64,000 nucleotides of DNA, taken from positions 1 through 64,000 of the forward strand of contig JBCBYB010000015.1 in assembly GCA_039816045.1 (NCBI GenBank), read 5' to 3'. The position numbers and the translations under genes are program-made. Numbering within the stretch: the first letter of the stretch is position 1; each line of letters opens with the position of its first letter. Below the pieces are notes generated by a model, which saw nothing but the letters and a program-made list of their open reading frames with translations, had not been told where the DNA came from and made no database searches. The DNA comes from Thermohalobaculum sp039816045 (GTDB lineage Bacteria > Pseudomonadota > Alphaproteobacteria > Rhodobacterales > Rhodobacteraceae). Shown one piece after another: positions 42,652 to 54,178 of this stretch.

Positions 42652-43521
42652 ATGGATGACGTTCAACTGACTGAGCAGACCGAGTTCGTACGCTTTTGGA
42701 ACGAGGTGCTCGTCCCGAAGTTCGTGAAATACAAGCACGTGTTGGTTGGCGGTCTCGGCCAGCACTCCGATGCGATCTTTCCCAAGCTCGTGGTCCCCGC
42801 GGGCGGACACGTGATGGATGCCGGCTGCGGCTTTGGCGACACCGCCTGCATGCTGGCCGAGCGCGTCGGGCCCGAGGGCGCTGTGGTCGGCATCGATTGC
42901 TGCGAGGCCTTCCTCGACTATGGCCGCAAGGAAGCGGCCGAACGTGGCCTCTCCAATGTCTCCTTCGCGGTCGCGGATATCGAGAGCCAGCAGTTCGACG
43001 GCGATTTCGACATGATCTTCTCGCGCTTCGGCACGATGTTCTTCACCAACCCGGTGCGCGCACTGCGGAACATGCGCACCGCGCTGAAGCCGGGCGGCAC
43101 GATGACCATCATCGTCTGGCGCGCGCGGGTGGACAACCACTGGGGCGACAAGCCGAAGGAAGTGGTTCTGCGCCATCTTCCGCCCCCGGGCGAGGGTGCA
43201 GCGACATGCGGGCCCGGCCCCTTCTCCATGGCAGATCAGGAGATGGTGACAGGTCAGCTGAAGGCGGCAGGCTTTGCCGACATCGCCTTCGAGCGGGTGG
43301 ATGCCCCTTTCCGCACCGGCGATTCGGTTGAGGATGCGATCGGCTTCCAGCTGGCGCTTGGCCCGGCGGGCGAGGTTTACCGCGAAGCCGGTGATCTGGC
43401 CGTTGAGAAGCACGACGTGATCATGGCCGATATGCGCGAGATGCTGAGCGCCTATGAGACCGATGACGGTGTGTTCCTGCCGTCCTCTTCCTGGGTGATC
43501 ACGGCAAAGAACCCCGGCTGA
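42652..43521 (+). CDS. Class I SAM-dependent methyltransferase
   Basis: A 289-residue protein. Motif I VMDAGCGFGDTA (residues 54-65) binds SAM; VGIDCCEAFLDYGRK gives the acidic motif II, and FDMIFSRFGTMFF and ALKPGGTMTIIVW are motifs III-IV. Similar to UbiE/COQ5-like small-molecule methylases. Its own promoter probably lies in the 97-base gap upstream. A radical SAM gene follows 66 bases later. Confidence 0.88.
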   Translation: MDDVQLTEQTEFVRFWNEVLVPKFVKYKHVLVGGLGQHSDAIFPKLVVPAGGHVMDAGCGFGDTACMLAERVGPEGAVVGIDCCEAFLDYGRKEAAERGLSNVSFAVADIESQQFDGDFDMIFSRFGTMFFTNPVRALRNMRTALKPGGTMTIIVWRARVDNHWGDKPKEVVLRHLPPPGEGAATCGPGPFSMADQEMVTGQLKAAGFADIAFERVDAPFRTGDSVEDAIGFQLALGPAGEVYREAGDLAVEKHDVIMADMREMLSAYETDDGVFLPSSSWVITAKNPG

Positions 43522-43546
43522 GCTATTCTGTGATTGGCGCGCGGGC

Positions 43547-43574
43547 GGCTCAGTGCATAGATACCGGCTGAGCC
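43547..43574. repeat. Inverted repeat before the radical SAM gene
   Basis: GGCTCAG (43547-43553) and CTGAGCC (43568-43574) are inverted copies. A direct copy, CCGGCTGAGC, occurs at the end of the methyltransferase gene (43514-43523) and again at 43564-43573. It may be an operator or an mRNA hairpin. Confidence 0.35.
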
Positions 43575-43587
43575 ATCCGGAGCTTTC

Positions 43588-44628
43588 ATGTTCGATCCCG
43601 CGCGCCCGTACAGTTTCCACATCGAGCTGACCGACAAATGCAATGCCGGGTGTCCCATGTGCCCGCGCACGCTGCACCTCGACCGCTGCCGGACGGATCG
43701 TTCGGTGGTGGCCAATGTCGAGCTCGGCCTTACGGATTTTCAGACCCATTTCACCGACGCTTTCTGCGCGCAGACGGAGGAGGTGATCTTCGGCGGTGCC
43801 TATGGCGACCCGCTGGCCGCGACGGAGCTCTTGGAGGTTGTCGAGCATCTCACCGACCGCGGCGTGCGGGTCGCGATCGCCACCAATGGCAGCCTGAGGA
43901 AACCCGATTGGTGGGCGCGGATGGGCCGCGCGATGGTCCGCACGGGCAGCCGGCTGGAGCTCCACATCGATGGGCTCGAGGACACCAACCCGCTCTACCG
44001 GGTTGGCACGTTCTACGACAAGATCGCTGAGAACGCGGCGGCCTATATCGAGACGGGCGCACGGGCGGAGTGGCACTTCATCATCTTCCGCCACAACGAA
44101 CATCAGATCGAGGAGGCGTTCCGGCGCTCCCGGGCTCTCGGGTTTCAGGAGTTCACGCTGATCGATACGGTCCGGTTCGGGCCCGAGGGCGTGTTCCCCT
44201 ATCAGATGCCCGATGGCGCGATGCGGAGCCTCGAAGCGCCCCAGCGCAAGGCGGCAGATTTTGCGCTCGAGGATGGGGAGATCATGCTGGCGAGCCGCCA
44301 GGACGCCGAGGAGGCTGCGCGCGAGATCTCACCGTTTGCAATCAACGGGATCGACTGCAAATCAGCGGCACGGAACAGTCCCTACATCTCGGCGCATGGA
44401 CAGGTCTCGGCCTGTTGCTGGGTGACCGGCGCGGTTGAGGAGCGGGACTTTTTCGGCCGCCATGGCTTGGCGCCGGACCGGTTCAATCTGCGGACCCGCC
44501 CGCTCGCCGAGATCATGCACGACGAGCCCTTCGCCAGCTTCTACGCCCAGGCTTGGGAGGAGGACAGCCTGCCCACCTGCCGGCACAAATGCGGGAAGAT
44601 GCGGAGGAACCGGCGCAACGCCCTCTGA
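43588..44628 (+). CDS. Radical SAM protein with SPASM-like C-terminus
   Basis: A 346-residue radical SAM enzyme. The [4Fe-4S] cysteines are Cys18, Cys22 and Cys25 in CNAGCPMC. VIFGGAYGDPLAATEL and VAIATNGS line the SAM barrel. The C-terminal cysteines (SACCWVTG, CRHKCGK) resemble SPASM/twitch auxiliary cluster domains. No small precursor peptide gene is visible around it, so the substrate (peptide or small molecule) is unknown. A methyltransferase precedes it. Confidence 0.87.
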   Translation: MFDPARPYSFHIELTDKCNAGCPMCPRTLHLDRCRTDRSVVANVELGLTDFQTHFTDAFCAQTEEVIFGGAYGDPLAATELLEVVEHLTDRGVRVAIATNGSLRKPDWWARMGRAMVRTGSRLELHIDGLEDTNPLYRVGTFYDKIAENAAAYIETGARAEWHFIIFRHNEHQIEEAFRRSRALGFQEFTLIDTVRFGPEGVFPYQMPDGAMRSLEAPQRKAADFALEDGEIMLASRQDAEEAAREISPFAINGIDCKSAARNSPYISAHGQVSACCWVTGAVEERDFFGRHGLAPDRFNLRTRPLAEIMHDEPFASFYAQAWEEDSLPTCRHKCGKMRRNRRNAL

Positions 44629-44647
44629 ACGAGCGCCGGTGCGTTGC

Positions 44648-45283
44648 TCAGCGGCGCATCACCGTCTCAAGCACGTCGTCGAGGACCGAGCCGTCGCCAT
44701 CGGCGTCGAGCATGCGCATCAGTGGATCGAGACCGCCCCCCTGCTGGGCGCCGACGCTGCGGCCCCGACCGCCGCCGATCATACCCATAACCATGCCGAG
44801 CAGACCGCCCCCGCCGCCGCTCTGCGAGCCACCGCCAAGGGCGCCGGCGAGCATTCCCTGGAGATCATTGTCGGGCATGCGGCGCTGCATCCCGCCCTGT
44901 ACCATTGCTGCGATCGCCGGAAGGAACTGCTCGACGATCCCGCTGTCGACACCGGAACGGCGGCTAGCCTCCCCGGCAAACTGCTGCGTCGCCTCGCGTG
45001 AGCCGAAGAGTTGCTCGAGAAACTGCTCTCCTTCGGCGCGGGCTTCGGGCTCGGCTGCGCGCGCGGGCTCGTCGATATAGCCCGCTTGGCGCTCGCCCAT
45101 GAACTGCCCAAGGATCTGTTCCAGACCCCCCTGCTCGGCGCGGCGCTTTGCGGCGCGGCCGATCGTCGGCGCAAGCATGCCCGTCAGCTCTTCGGCCTGG
45201 GACTGATCGATCCCGATCCGCTCCGCCAGTTGGCCAAGGCCCTGACCGCCCTGGGCCTCCTTCAGCATTGCAAGCAGTGACAT
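44648..45283 (-). CDS. DUF937 family protein
   Basis: A 211-residue protein. LAMLKEAQGGQGLGQLAERI at the start, and LFGSREATQQFAGEASRRSGVDSG fit DUF937/YidB-like proteins. A Gly-rich stretch (GGGSQSGGGGGLLGMVMGMIGGG) is followed by an EF-hand-like loop DADGDGSVLDD. ATG 45283 has GGGGGAG upstream; the longer frame to 45367 is unlikely. It follows the DUF3137 gene on the same strand. Confidence 0.8.
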   Translation of the reverse strand: MSLLAMLKEAQGGQGLGQLAERIGIDQSQAEELTGMLAPTIGRAAKRRAEQGGLEQILGQFMGERQAGYIDEPARAAEPEARAEGEQFLEQLFGSREATQQFAGEASRRSGVDSGIVEQFLPAIAAMVQGGMQRRMPDNDLQGMLAGALGGGSQSGGGGGLLGMVMGMIGGGRGRSVGAQQGGGLDPLMRMLDADGDGSVLDDVLETVMRR

Positions 45284-45363
45284 GTGTTTTCTCCCCCTGT
45301 GTCGAGCGCTGTGCCCAATCGGATTATCGCACAGTTTGTACGCTGCTTCGACGGATTTCCGGC

Positions 45364-46320
45364 TCAACGCCCGCTGAGCGCATCGATGATCCGACGCGGC
45401 AGGTCGAGATCGCTGAGCGCGTTGTGGAGATCGGCCTCGATCTCGGACGTCGGCCGGAAGAGGCTGCCGAGCGAGAGGAAGTCCCTGCGCCGGGGAAGAG
45501 CCAGCCTGAACCAGTCTCCCTCGAACGCCGCGGCCACATATCCACCACCTCGCGCGTATTTCGAGATCAGCAACAGGCCTTCGAGCACGTTCGGATCGAC
45601 ATACTCCCGCGCAGCAGCCGGGTCATCGGTATAGACTTCGTAGATCTTCTCGAACTCGGGATCGCTGGCTTCGATCTTCTCCAGCCCGCGCCTAGCCCCC
45701 GACATGGTCTCGGACAGCCAGTTGATGACACCGCCGCGATCCCGCGCGAAGTAAATGCGCGGCGCCGGACGGTCGACCGCGATCTGGAACAGCAATCCGC
45801 GAAACACCGTCTTGTTGCGGCGCCGGCCCTTGGAATCGCGAGAGCGGCTCGTCAGTTTTGCCTCGGTCAGGGCCCATGCAATGCCGTTGTGCTCGCCCTG
45901 GACCGGATCCTCCGTATGACTGCTGTGGTGGGTGGGGACGACCCCGAGCCGTGCGAACTCCGACGCCGAGACCATATGACCGCCCGGGCGCATCCCACCG
46001 AGAAAGTCACAGAGGATCGGCACAATCTCCGCGCCGAGGCCTGCTTTCCAGCGGCTCTCGTAGAGGGAGCGGACGCCGAAGACACCCATGCCACCGACGA
46101 CACCGGCGACACCCCCGGCCACCTCGTATTCGTTGGTGAACCCGATCCCCGCGCCGCTCGCTCCCCCGAGACCAGATATCGACATCCCTCGGATGGCCTT
46201 GCTGCGCAGCTCTTGGCGCTCGGCCTCATGGCGCTCGAGAATGGGGACGATGCGCTCATGGAAGATCGCGGCGAAACCGGCCTCCAGCGGGCCCTGCTCG
46301 GTGAAGCTATAGGTGGTCAT
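45364..46320 (-). CDS. DUF3137 family protein
   Basis: A 318-residue protein of a family found in many proteobacteria with unknown function. A Gly-rich hydrophobic region (GGVAGVVGGMGVFGV) lies near residue 75; VFRGLLFQIAVDRP and the GLLLISKYARGGGYVAAAFEGDWF block match DUF3137 proteins. ATG 46320 fits with AAGGAG upstream. It is probably in an operon with the DUF937 gene, 80 bases downstream. Confidence 0.78.
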   Translation of the reverse strand: MTTYSFTEQGPLEAGFAAIFHERIVPILERHEAERQELRSKAIRGMSISGLGGASGAGIGFTNEYEVAGGVAGVVGGMGVFGVRSLYESRWKAGLGAEIVPILCDFLGGMRPGGHMVSASEFARLGVVPTHHSSHTEDPVQGEHNGIAWALTEAKLTSRSRDSKGRRRNKTVFRGLLFQIAVDRPAPRIYFARDRGGVINWLSETMSGARRGLEKIEASDPEFEKIYEVYTDDPAAAREYVDPNVLEGLLLISKYARGGGYVAAAFEGDWFRLALPRRRDFLSLGSLFRPTSEIEADLHNALSDLDLPRRIIDALSGR

Positions 46321-46467
46321 GGCAAGCTCCTTTTCCTCAAATATGGTGAGTATAGGCATTCCGGCGCGATGGCGCAGCACCTAGCCCCCTGTGTGCGCAT
46401 GCCGGGATTGCATGAACTGGGCTGGCCGAGGCGCACACCGTCCTGTAGGCCCCGAGGGCTCTAGCCT

Positions 46468-47376
46468 ATGCCGAGGGATGACATGGATGTTCGCGCCGTT
46501 CTGATGGGCCTTGCGTTTGCGTTCATGTGGTCCTCTGCGTTCAGCTCGGCACGGATCATCGTGGCCGATGCGCCGCCGATGACAGCGCTGGCGCTGCGAT
46601 TTCTGATTTCCGGCGCGCTTGGCGTTCTGATCGCGCGCGCTCTCGGTCAAAGCTGGCACCTGACGCCTGCGCAGTGGCGGGCGACGGTGATTTTCGGGAT
46701 CTGCCAGAACGCGCTCTACCTCGGCTTGTTCTTCGTGGCCATGCAGACGGTGGAGGCATCCCTTGCGGCGATCATCGCGGCCACGATGCCGCTTTTGGTG
46801 GCGTTGGCAAACTGGCTGATCTTTGGCGAGCGGATCCGAGCGCTGGGGATCGCGGGGCTCTTGGCCGGGTTTGTCGGGGTCGGGATCATCATGGGCGCGC
46901 GTCTCGGCGGTGTCGGGGCCGATCCCTTTGGTATCGCTCTGTGCGTGATCGGGGTGATCGCGCTCAGCTCAGCCACATTGGCGGTGCGGGGGGCGTCCTC
47001 CGGGGGCAATGTGCTGATGATCGTCGGTCTGCAGATGTTGGTGGGGTCGGCCGTCCTGGCGGTGGTCGGCCTCGCAATCGAGCCGCTTGAGGTGCGCTGG
47101 AGCTGGCAACTGGGCGCGGCCTTCGCCTATACGGTGCTGGTGCCGGGGCTGCTCGCGACGGTCGTGTGGTTCCTGCTGGTCAACCGCATCGGAGCGATCC
47201 GCGCGTCGACCTTCCACTTCCTCAACCCGTTCCTCGGGGTGGCCATCGCCGCGGTGTTGCTGGGCGAACGGATCGGCCCGCTGGATCTGCTGGGGGTCGC
47301 GATCATCACCGGCGGTATCCTCGCGGTGCAGCTCTCGAAGCAGATCGCAGCGCCCGCGGTTCGCGAGGCGCGCTAG
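46468..47376 (+). CDS. EamA-family (DMT) transporter
   Basis: A 302-residue membrane protein with about ten spans in two repeated EamA halves. FMWSSAFSSARIIVADAPP and PFLGVAIAAVLLGERIG near the end of each half are typical. It likely exports amino acids or metabolites. ATG 46483 (MDVRAVLMG) is an alternative start. Intergenic bases 46321-46467 show no other gene. Confidence 0.88.
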   Translation: MPRDDMDVRAVLMGLAFAFMWSSAFSSARIIVADAPPMTALALRFLISGALGVLIARALGQSWHLTPAQWRATVIFGICQNALYLGLFFVAMQTVEASLAAIIAATMPLLVALANWLIFGERIRALGIAGLLAGFVGVGIIMGARLGGVGADPFGIALCVIGVIALSSATLAVRGASSGGNVLMIVGLQMLVGSAVLAVVGLAIEPLEVRWSWQLGAAFAYTVLVPGLLATVVWFLLVNRIGAIRASTFHFLNPFLGVAIAAVLLGERIGPLDLLGVAIITGGILAVQLSKQIAAPAVREAR

Positions 47377-47383
47377 GGGGAGC

Positions 47384-47408
47384 GGCGCGGGTTGCCCCAC
47401 GCCGCGCC
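47384..47408. terminator. Possible bidirectional terminator hairpin
   Basis: GGCGCGG (47384-47390) and CCGCGCC (47402-47408) are inverted repeats between the stops of the convergent EamA and pnp genes. No T-run is present, so it is only a candidate. Confidence 0.4.
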
Positions 47409-47414
47409 TGGACG

Positions 47415-49538
<2,124 letters not shown>

Positions 49539-49656
49539 GTGCGTTTCCCTTGTCGGGGCGCGTGGTGCCCCTTGCGTCGTCCCAAGGCTCGGGACGGCCC
49601 CGCTCGATTTGCCAGGATCCGCAGCCGGGGCTCGCGGCGGATCGACGGACGGATGT

Positions 49657-49678
49657 GGCCCGCATGCCGGCATGGGCC
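49657..49678 (-). promoter_or_regulatory. Hairpin in the pnp leader
   Basis: GGCCC (49657-49661) pairs with GGGCC (49674-49678) around the palindrome CATGCCGGCATG (49663-49674). In E. coli an RNase III-cut hairpin in the pnp leader mediates PNPase autocontrol; this structure is in the equivalent place. Confidence 0.4.
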
Positions 49679-49705
49679 GGCGGGGGCGGGCAGGCCCCGA
49701 AACGA

Positions 49706-49740
49706 GACCGCCCCCGGGTCCAGAAGACCGAGGGGCGGTC
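49706..49740 (-). terminator. Hairpin after rpsO
   Basis: GACCGCCCC (49706-49714) pairs with GGGGCGGTC (49732-49740), immediately after the rpsO stop on the minus strand. The tail is TCGTTTC, weakly T-rich, which suggests partial termination or an RNA-processing site between rpsO and pnp. Confidence 0.55.
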
Positions 49741-49747
49741 GGGTGCG

Positions 49748-50017
49748 TCAGCGGCGGATGCCGAGGCGCTGGATGAGGTCGCGATACCGCGGCTCGTCGC
49801 GGTCTTTGACATAGTCGAGCAGCTTGCGGCGCTGGCTGACCATTTTCAGGAGCCCCCGGCGCGAGTGGTTGTCCTTTTTGTGGGACTTGAAGTGCTCGGT
49901 GAGGTTCGTGATCCGCTCGGTGAGGATCGCCACCTGCACTTCGGGCGAGCCGGTGTCGCCCTCTTTGGTCGCATAGTCTTTAATGAGCGCTTCCTTGCGC
50001 TCTGGCGTAATCGACAT
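49748..50017 (-). CDS. rpsO: 30S ribosomal protein S15
   Basis: An 89-residue protein binding 16S rRNA. GDTGSPEVQVAILTERI, HFKSHKKDNHSRRGLL and RRKLLDYVK are the S15 signature. ATG 50017 has AAAGGAG upstream. It sits between truB and pnp in the standard bacterial order. The 139-base leader from truB may hold an S15-binding autoregulatory RNA, as in other bacteria (inference). Confidence 0.97.
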   Translation of the reverse strand: MSITPERKEALIKDYATKEGDTGSPEVQVAILTERITNLTEHFKSHKKDNHSRRGLLKMVSQRRKLLDYVKDRDEPRYRDLIQRLGIRR

Positions 50018-50156
50018 CGTGTGCTCCTTTTTGTCGTCCCGCCCGCCGGGGCCAGAGCCGGGATGTCGTCCAGCACGATCGCGGAGGCGGATATCTGCCC
50101 CATGTGGCAGCCCGGCGGTGTATGCCTGAAACTGCGGGGGAATGCCAGAGGGATTG

Positions 50157-51065
50157 TCAGAGCGCCGGATGCCCATGCAGCAGAACGCGGCTGGGGCTCA
50201 GAAGGCCGGCTCGTGCATCGCAGATCGCGACGGCTGTTCCGTTATGGCTGGCCCAGACCGTCCCGTTTTCCTGGGTGACGGTGCGGGTGGTTCGGCCATG
50301 GCGGAGATCTTCGGCCATCGTCTCGGTCACGGCGATTTCCGGGACCGCCGCGAGCCCCGCTTCAACCGGCAGGAGCGGCGCCTCGCGTTCCCCGGCGCGG
50401 ACCGCGTCCAGCTCCGCCATGGGGAAGGCGTTCGCCACATCGAACCCGCCGCTCGCCGTGCGCCGGAGCATAGAGACATGGGCATGGCAGCCGAGATCCC
50501 GCCCGATATCCCGCCCGATAGAGCGGACGTAGCCGCCCTTGCCGCAGACCATCTCAAACTCCGCATGGTCGGCATCGGGGCGTGCCACCAGCGCAAGCCG
50601 TGCCACATGCAGCGGACGCGGCGCGAGTTCCGGGATCTCACCGGCCCGCGCGAGGTCGTATGCCCGGGCGCCGTCCGATTTCACGGCGGAGTAGACCGGC
50701 GGGATCTGGAGGATATCGCCGCGATAGGCCACGAGCGCCGCCTCGATCTCCGCATCGGTCGGGCGCGCCGCGCTCTCGGCGATCAAAGCGCCCTCGGCAT
50801 CGTCCGTCTCGGTCGCCTGGCCGAGCCGGATCGCAAAGCGGTAGGTCTTCGCGCCATCCTGGACCAGAGGCACCGTCTTGGTCGCTTCCCCGAACGCCAC
50901 CGCCAACACGCCCGTCGCCAAGGGGTCAAGCGTGCCCGCATGGCCGGCCTTTTGCGCCGACAGCGCCCATCGGGCCTTGGCCACGACCTGGGCGGAGGTC
51001 ACGCCGAGCGGCTTGTCCACCACCAGCCAGCCATGCACCGGGTTGCCGCGTCTCTTGCGTGCCAT
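50157..51065 (-). CDS. truB: tRNA pseudouridine-55 synthase
   Basis: A 302-residue enzyme converting U55 of the tRNA T-loop. HGWLVVDKPLGVTSAQVV and AGHAGTLDPLATGVL include the catalytic Asp (GTLDP), and GGYVRSIGRDIG is the C-terminal signature. ATG 51065 (MARKRRG) is chosen; the longer frame to 51377 overlaps the pump gene. It is upstream of rpsO on the same strand. Confidence 0.96.
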   Translation of the reverse strand: MARKRRGNPVHGWLVVDKPLGVTSAQVVAKARWALSAQKAGHAGTLDPLATGVLAVAFGEATKTVPLVQDGAKTYRFAIRLGQATETDDAEGALIAESAARPTDAEIEAALVAYRGDILQIPPVYSAVKSDGARAYDLARAGEIPELAPRPLHVARLALVARPDADHAEFEMVCGKGGYVRSIGRDIGRDLGCHAHVSMLRRTASGGFDVANAFPMAELDAVRAGEREAPLLPVEAGLAAVPEIAVTETMAEDLRHGRTTRTVTQENGTVWASHNGTAVAICDARAGLLSPSRVLLHGHPAL

Positions 51066-51091
51066 CGTATCCTCGCCTGCTGCGGCGCTCT

Positions 51092-54000
51092 CTAGCGGGC
51101 GCCGCGGGCTTGCGCCAGTTCTGCGGCCAAGGCTGTGCCCGCTGCGGCGCGGGGGCGGGAGAAGCCGGCGATCAGCACATAGGCCGCGGGCGTGAGGAAC
51201 AGGGTGAACACCGCTGCGAGCCCAAGGCCGCCGAACACGACCCAGCCGATGGCGGCCCGCGCCTCTGCCCCCGGCCCGTCGCCGAGGATCAGCGGCAGCC
51301 CCGCCAAAACGGTCGAGATCAGCGTCATCGCAATGGCCCGCAGCCGCATGCGCGCGGCCAGCGCCGCCGCCTCCCAAACCGCCAAGCCTCGGTCGCGCAA
51401 CTGGTCGGCGAACTCGACCATCAGGATGCCGTTCTTGGCCATGATCCCCACCAGCATGAGCACCCCGATCTGGCTGTAGATGTTCACCGTGGTGCCGGTT
51501 AACCAGAGCGCGACAATGGCCGCGCAGATGCCGAAAGGCACGGTCACCATCACAACTGCGGCGCTGGTCAGGCTCTCGAACTGCGCGACCAGCACCAGGA
51601 AGACCACGATGAAGGCGATCACGAAGGTTGCGGTCAGTTCTTCGGAGGTCTCCTCGAGATTGCCCGCTTCGCCGAGGAAGATGAGCCCGATGCCGTTCGG
51701 GAGCGTCTCTTGCCCGAGCGCGCGCACCGCATCGACCGCGTCTGCGAGGACCATCTCCGGGGCCACCGAGGCGTCGATTTCGATGGCGCGGCGCTGGCCG
51801 TGGCGGTCCAGCTCCGCGGCCACCCCCTGTTCGCGGAAGCTCACCAGTTGCAGGAGCGGCACCAGAGTCCCCCGCTCCGACCGCACCGAGAGGTTTAGGA
51901 GATCCACCGGGTCCCGCACCGCTCCCGCGGCGGATTGCAGCATCACCGGGACTGCCTCGTCGCCGATGGTCAGCTCCGCCACCTCGTCCTCGTCGATCAG
52001 CGCCCGCAGGGTGGCCGACAGCGTCGCCATGGGCACAACGAGATCCGAGGCGCGCTGCCGGTCGATCTCGATCGAGAGCTGAGGCTGCGTTGCCTGATAC
52101 TGGACGCGGATGCCGGAGAGCCCGTCGATCTCTGCCAAGCGGTCGGCGAAAGCGTCGGCGGCGGTCGCGATGTCGGGGTAATGCGCGCCGGTGAGCGCCA
52201 TGGACAGCCCGCCCCCCCGCCAGATCCCGAGGCTGTTCGAGGAGGACACCCGCGCCCGCGCTCCGGCGAGCGTCGCCAGCTGTGGGCGGATATCGGCCTC
52301 AATGGCGCGCTGGCCGGTGATCCGTTCTTCCCAGGGCACGAGGCGCGCGTTGATCTCGCCCCGGTTGAGATCCCAGCGCCCGGTGATCGAGGCCAGGCCG
52401 GTGACGAGGCCGCGCTCCACCCAGGGAAGCAGCATGGCCTCCACGGCCTCGACCTGGCGGTCGGTGTAGTCGAGGCCCGTGCCATCCGGGCCTTGCAGAC
52501 GGACGGTGACCTGGCCACGGTCCTCCGGCGGCACCAGCTCCTCGCCGAGCTCGCCATAGATCAGCGCCGCGGAACCGGCGAGCAGGGCGAACAGCGTGAG
52601 GGCGGCCAGTGGGGCCGCGATGACGGGCCGGAGCAGCCAGCCGTAGAGCGCTCCGAGCAGGCGCCCGAGCCAGCCGAGCGGGCCCTGTCCGTCGCCAAGG
52701 CTCGGCAGCAGGCTCGCGATCATCGGGCAGGCCGTGAGCGCGACAAAGGACGAGAGGCCGACGGTGACCGCCAGGACAAAGCCGAACTCGGAGAACAGCC
52801 GCCCCGCCTCGCTCGGCAGGAAGGAGATCGGCACGAACACGGCGACCAGGGTCAGCGTCGTTGCGATGACGGCGAAGAACACCTCGCGTGTGCCGGTGAC
52901 CGCTGCCGCGCGGCGCCCAAGCCCGCGGGCCCGTTGGCGCTGGACGTTCTCGGTCACCACGATGGCGTCGTCGACCACGAGGCCGGTGGCCAGAACAAGC
53001 GCGAGCAGCGTGACGAGGTTGATGGAGAACCCCATCGCCCAAATCGCCGCCAGGGACCCGGTCAGCGCGATGGGGATGGCAACCGCGGGCACAAGCGTTG
53101 CCCCCACGCGGCCCAGGAACAGCCAGATCACCCCGACGACGATGGCAAGGGCGAGGGCCAGCGTGGTCAGCACCTCGCCGATCGCACCGCGGATAAAGAC
53201 GGCCTCATCCGAGATCACCCGCATCCCGAGGTTCGGATAGCGCGTCTTCAGCCGCTCGACGGCCCGGGCGATATCGGCCGAGATGCGCACGGTGTTTGCC
53301 TCGGATTGCCGCACGATCCCGAGGCTCACCACCATGCGTCCGTCGAGCCGCGCGACACTTTCGGGGGTCGTGAGCCCGAAATAGACCTCCGCCACATCGC
53401 CGAGACGGAGGTTCTCGCGCACCATGAGGCGCTCGATCCGCTCGGGGTCGGTGACGGTCGCGTCGGCCCGGACCAGAACCTCGAGCTGGCCGGCCTCGAA
53501 GCTGCCCACGGGGACGTCGAACTGCGCGGCCCGCATCGCCTCGGCCACCTCGCCGACCGACAGGCCGTAAGCCGCCAGCCGTTCGGGCGAAAGGGCGACC
53601 CGGATCACCCGTGTCCGCCCGCCGAAGAGCAGCACCTCGGAGACGCCATCGACAGCGGTCAACTCGGGGATGATCTCATCCTCGACCCGGCGTGTGAGGA
53701 CATCGAGCGGGTCGGTATCGCTCCAAACGGCGATGCGGATGACGGGCCAGGCATCGCGATCGGATTTCACCACGCGCAGGTCTTCGACGCCGGCGGGCAG
53801 CCGGGGTCCGACGCGGGCGACGGCCTCGCGGACATCATTGGCGGCCGCATCGAGCGCGCGGCCCGGGCGGAACTCTGCCCGCATGCGGAAATTGCCCTCC
53901 TCGGAGGACGCCGTGAGCGCGACAACCCCCGAGACCCGGGCGACCGCGCTCTCGACCACCGATGTCAGCTCCGCGTCGACGGTGGTGGGCGAGGCGCCGG

Positions 54001-54178
54001 GATAGTTTGCACGCACGGAGACCACGGGCCGGTCGATATCCGGCAGCTCCCGCACTTCGAGCCCGAAGATCGCCGCGATCCCCGCAATCACGATCAGCAG
54101 GTTGGCGACCGCTGCCAGCCAGGGCCGCCGCACCGAGAGGCCGGGGAGACCGCCCCCGAGACCGCCCACCTCGCTCAT
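51092..54178 (-). CDS. RND-family efflux pump inner-membrane protein
   Basis: A 1028-residue proton-driven exporter of the AcrB/MexB-like HAE1 class. About twelve membrane helices surround two large periplasmic loops. GLVVDDAIVVTENVQRQRAR contains the Asp pair used for proton transfer in helix 4. NYPGASPTTVDAELTSVVE at the start is typical. Its ATG overlaps the adaptor stop (ATGA, 54175-54178). No outer-membrane TolC-like channel gene is nearby. Confidence 0.93.
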   Translation of the reverse strand: MSEVGGLGGGLPGLSVRRPWLAAVANLLIVIAGIAAIFGLEVRELPDIDRPVVSVRANYPGASPTTVDAELTSVVESAVARVSGVVALTASSEEGNFRMRAEFRPGRALDAAANDVREAVARVGPRLPAGVEDLRVVKSDRDAWPVIRIAVWSDTDPLDVLTRRVEDEIIPELTAVDGVSEVLLFGGRTRVIRVALSPERLAAYGLSVGEVAEAMRAAQFDVPVGSFEAGQLEVLVRADATVTDPERIERLMVRENLRLGDVAEVYFGLTTPESVARLDGRMVVSLGIVRQSEANTVRISADIARAVERLKTRYPNLGMRVISDEAVFIRGAIGEVLTTLALALAIVVGVIWLFLGRVGATLVPAVAIPIALTGSLAAIWAMGFSINLVTLLALVLATGLVVDDAIVVTENVQRQRARGLGRRAAAVTGTREVFFAVIATTLTLVAVFVPISFLPSEAGRLFSEFGFVLAVTVGLSSFVALTACPMIASLLPSLGDGQGPLGWLGRLLGALYGWLLRPVIAAPLAALTLFALLAGSAALIYGELGEELVPPEDRGQVTVRLQGPDGTGLDYTDRQVEAVEAMLLPWVERGLVTGLASITGRWDLNRGEINARLVPWEERITGQRAIEADIRPQLATLAGARARVSSSNSLGIWRGGGLSMALTGAHYPDIATAADAFADRLAEIDGLSGIRVQYQATQPQLSIEIDRQRASDLVVPMATLSATLRALIDEDEVAELTIGDEAVPVMLQSAAGAVRDPVDLLNLSVRSERGTLVPLLQLVSFREQGVAAELDRHGQRRAIEIDASVAPEMVLADAVDAVRALGQETLPNGIGLIFLGEAGNLEETSEELTATFVIAFIVVFLVLVAQFESLTSAAVVMVTVPFGICAAIVALWLTGTTVNIYSQIGVLMLVGIMAKNGILMVEFADQLRDRGLAVWEAAALAARMRLRAIAMTLISTVLAGLPLILGDGPGAEARAAIGWVVFGGLGLAAVFTLFLTPAAYVLIAGFSRPRAAAGTALAAELAQARGAR

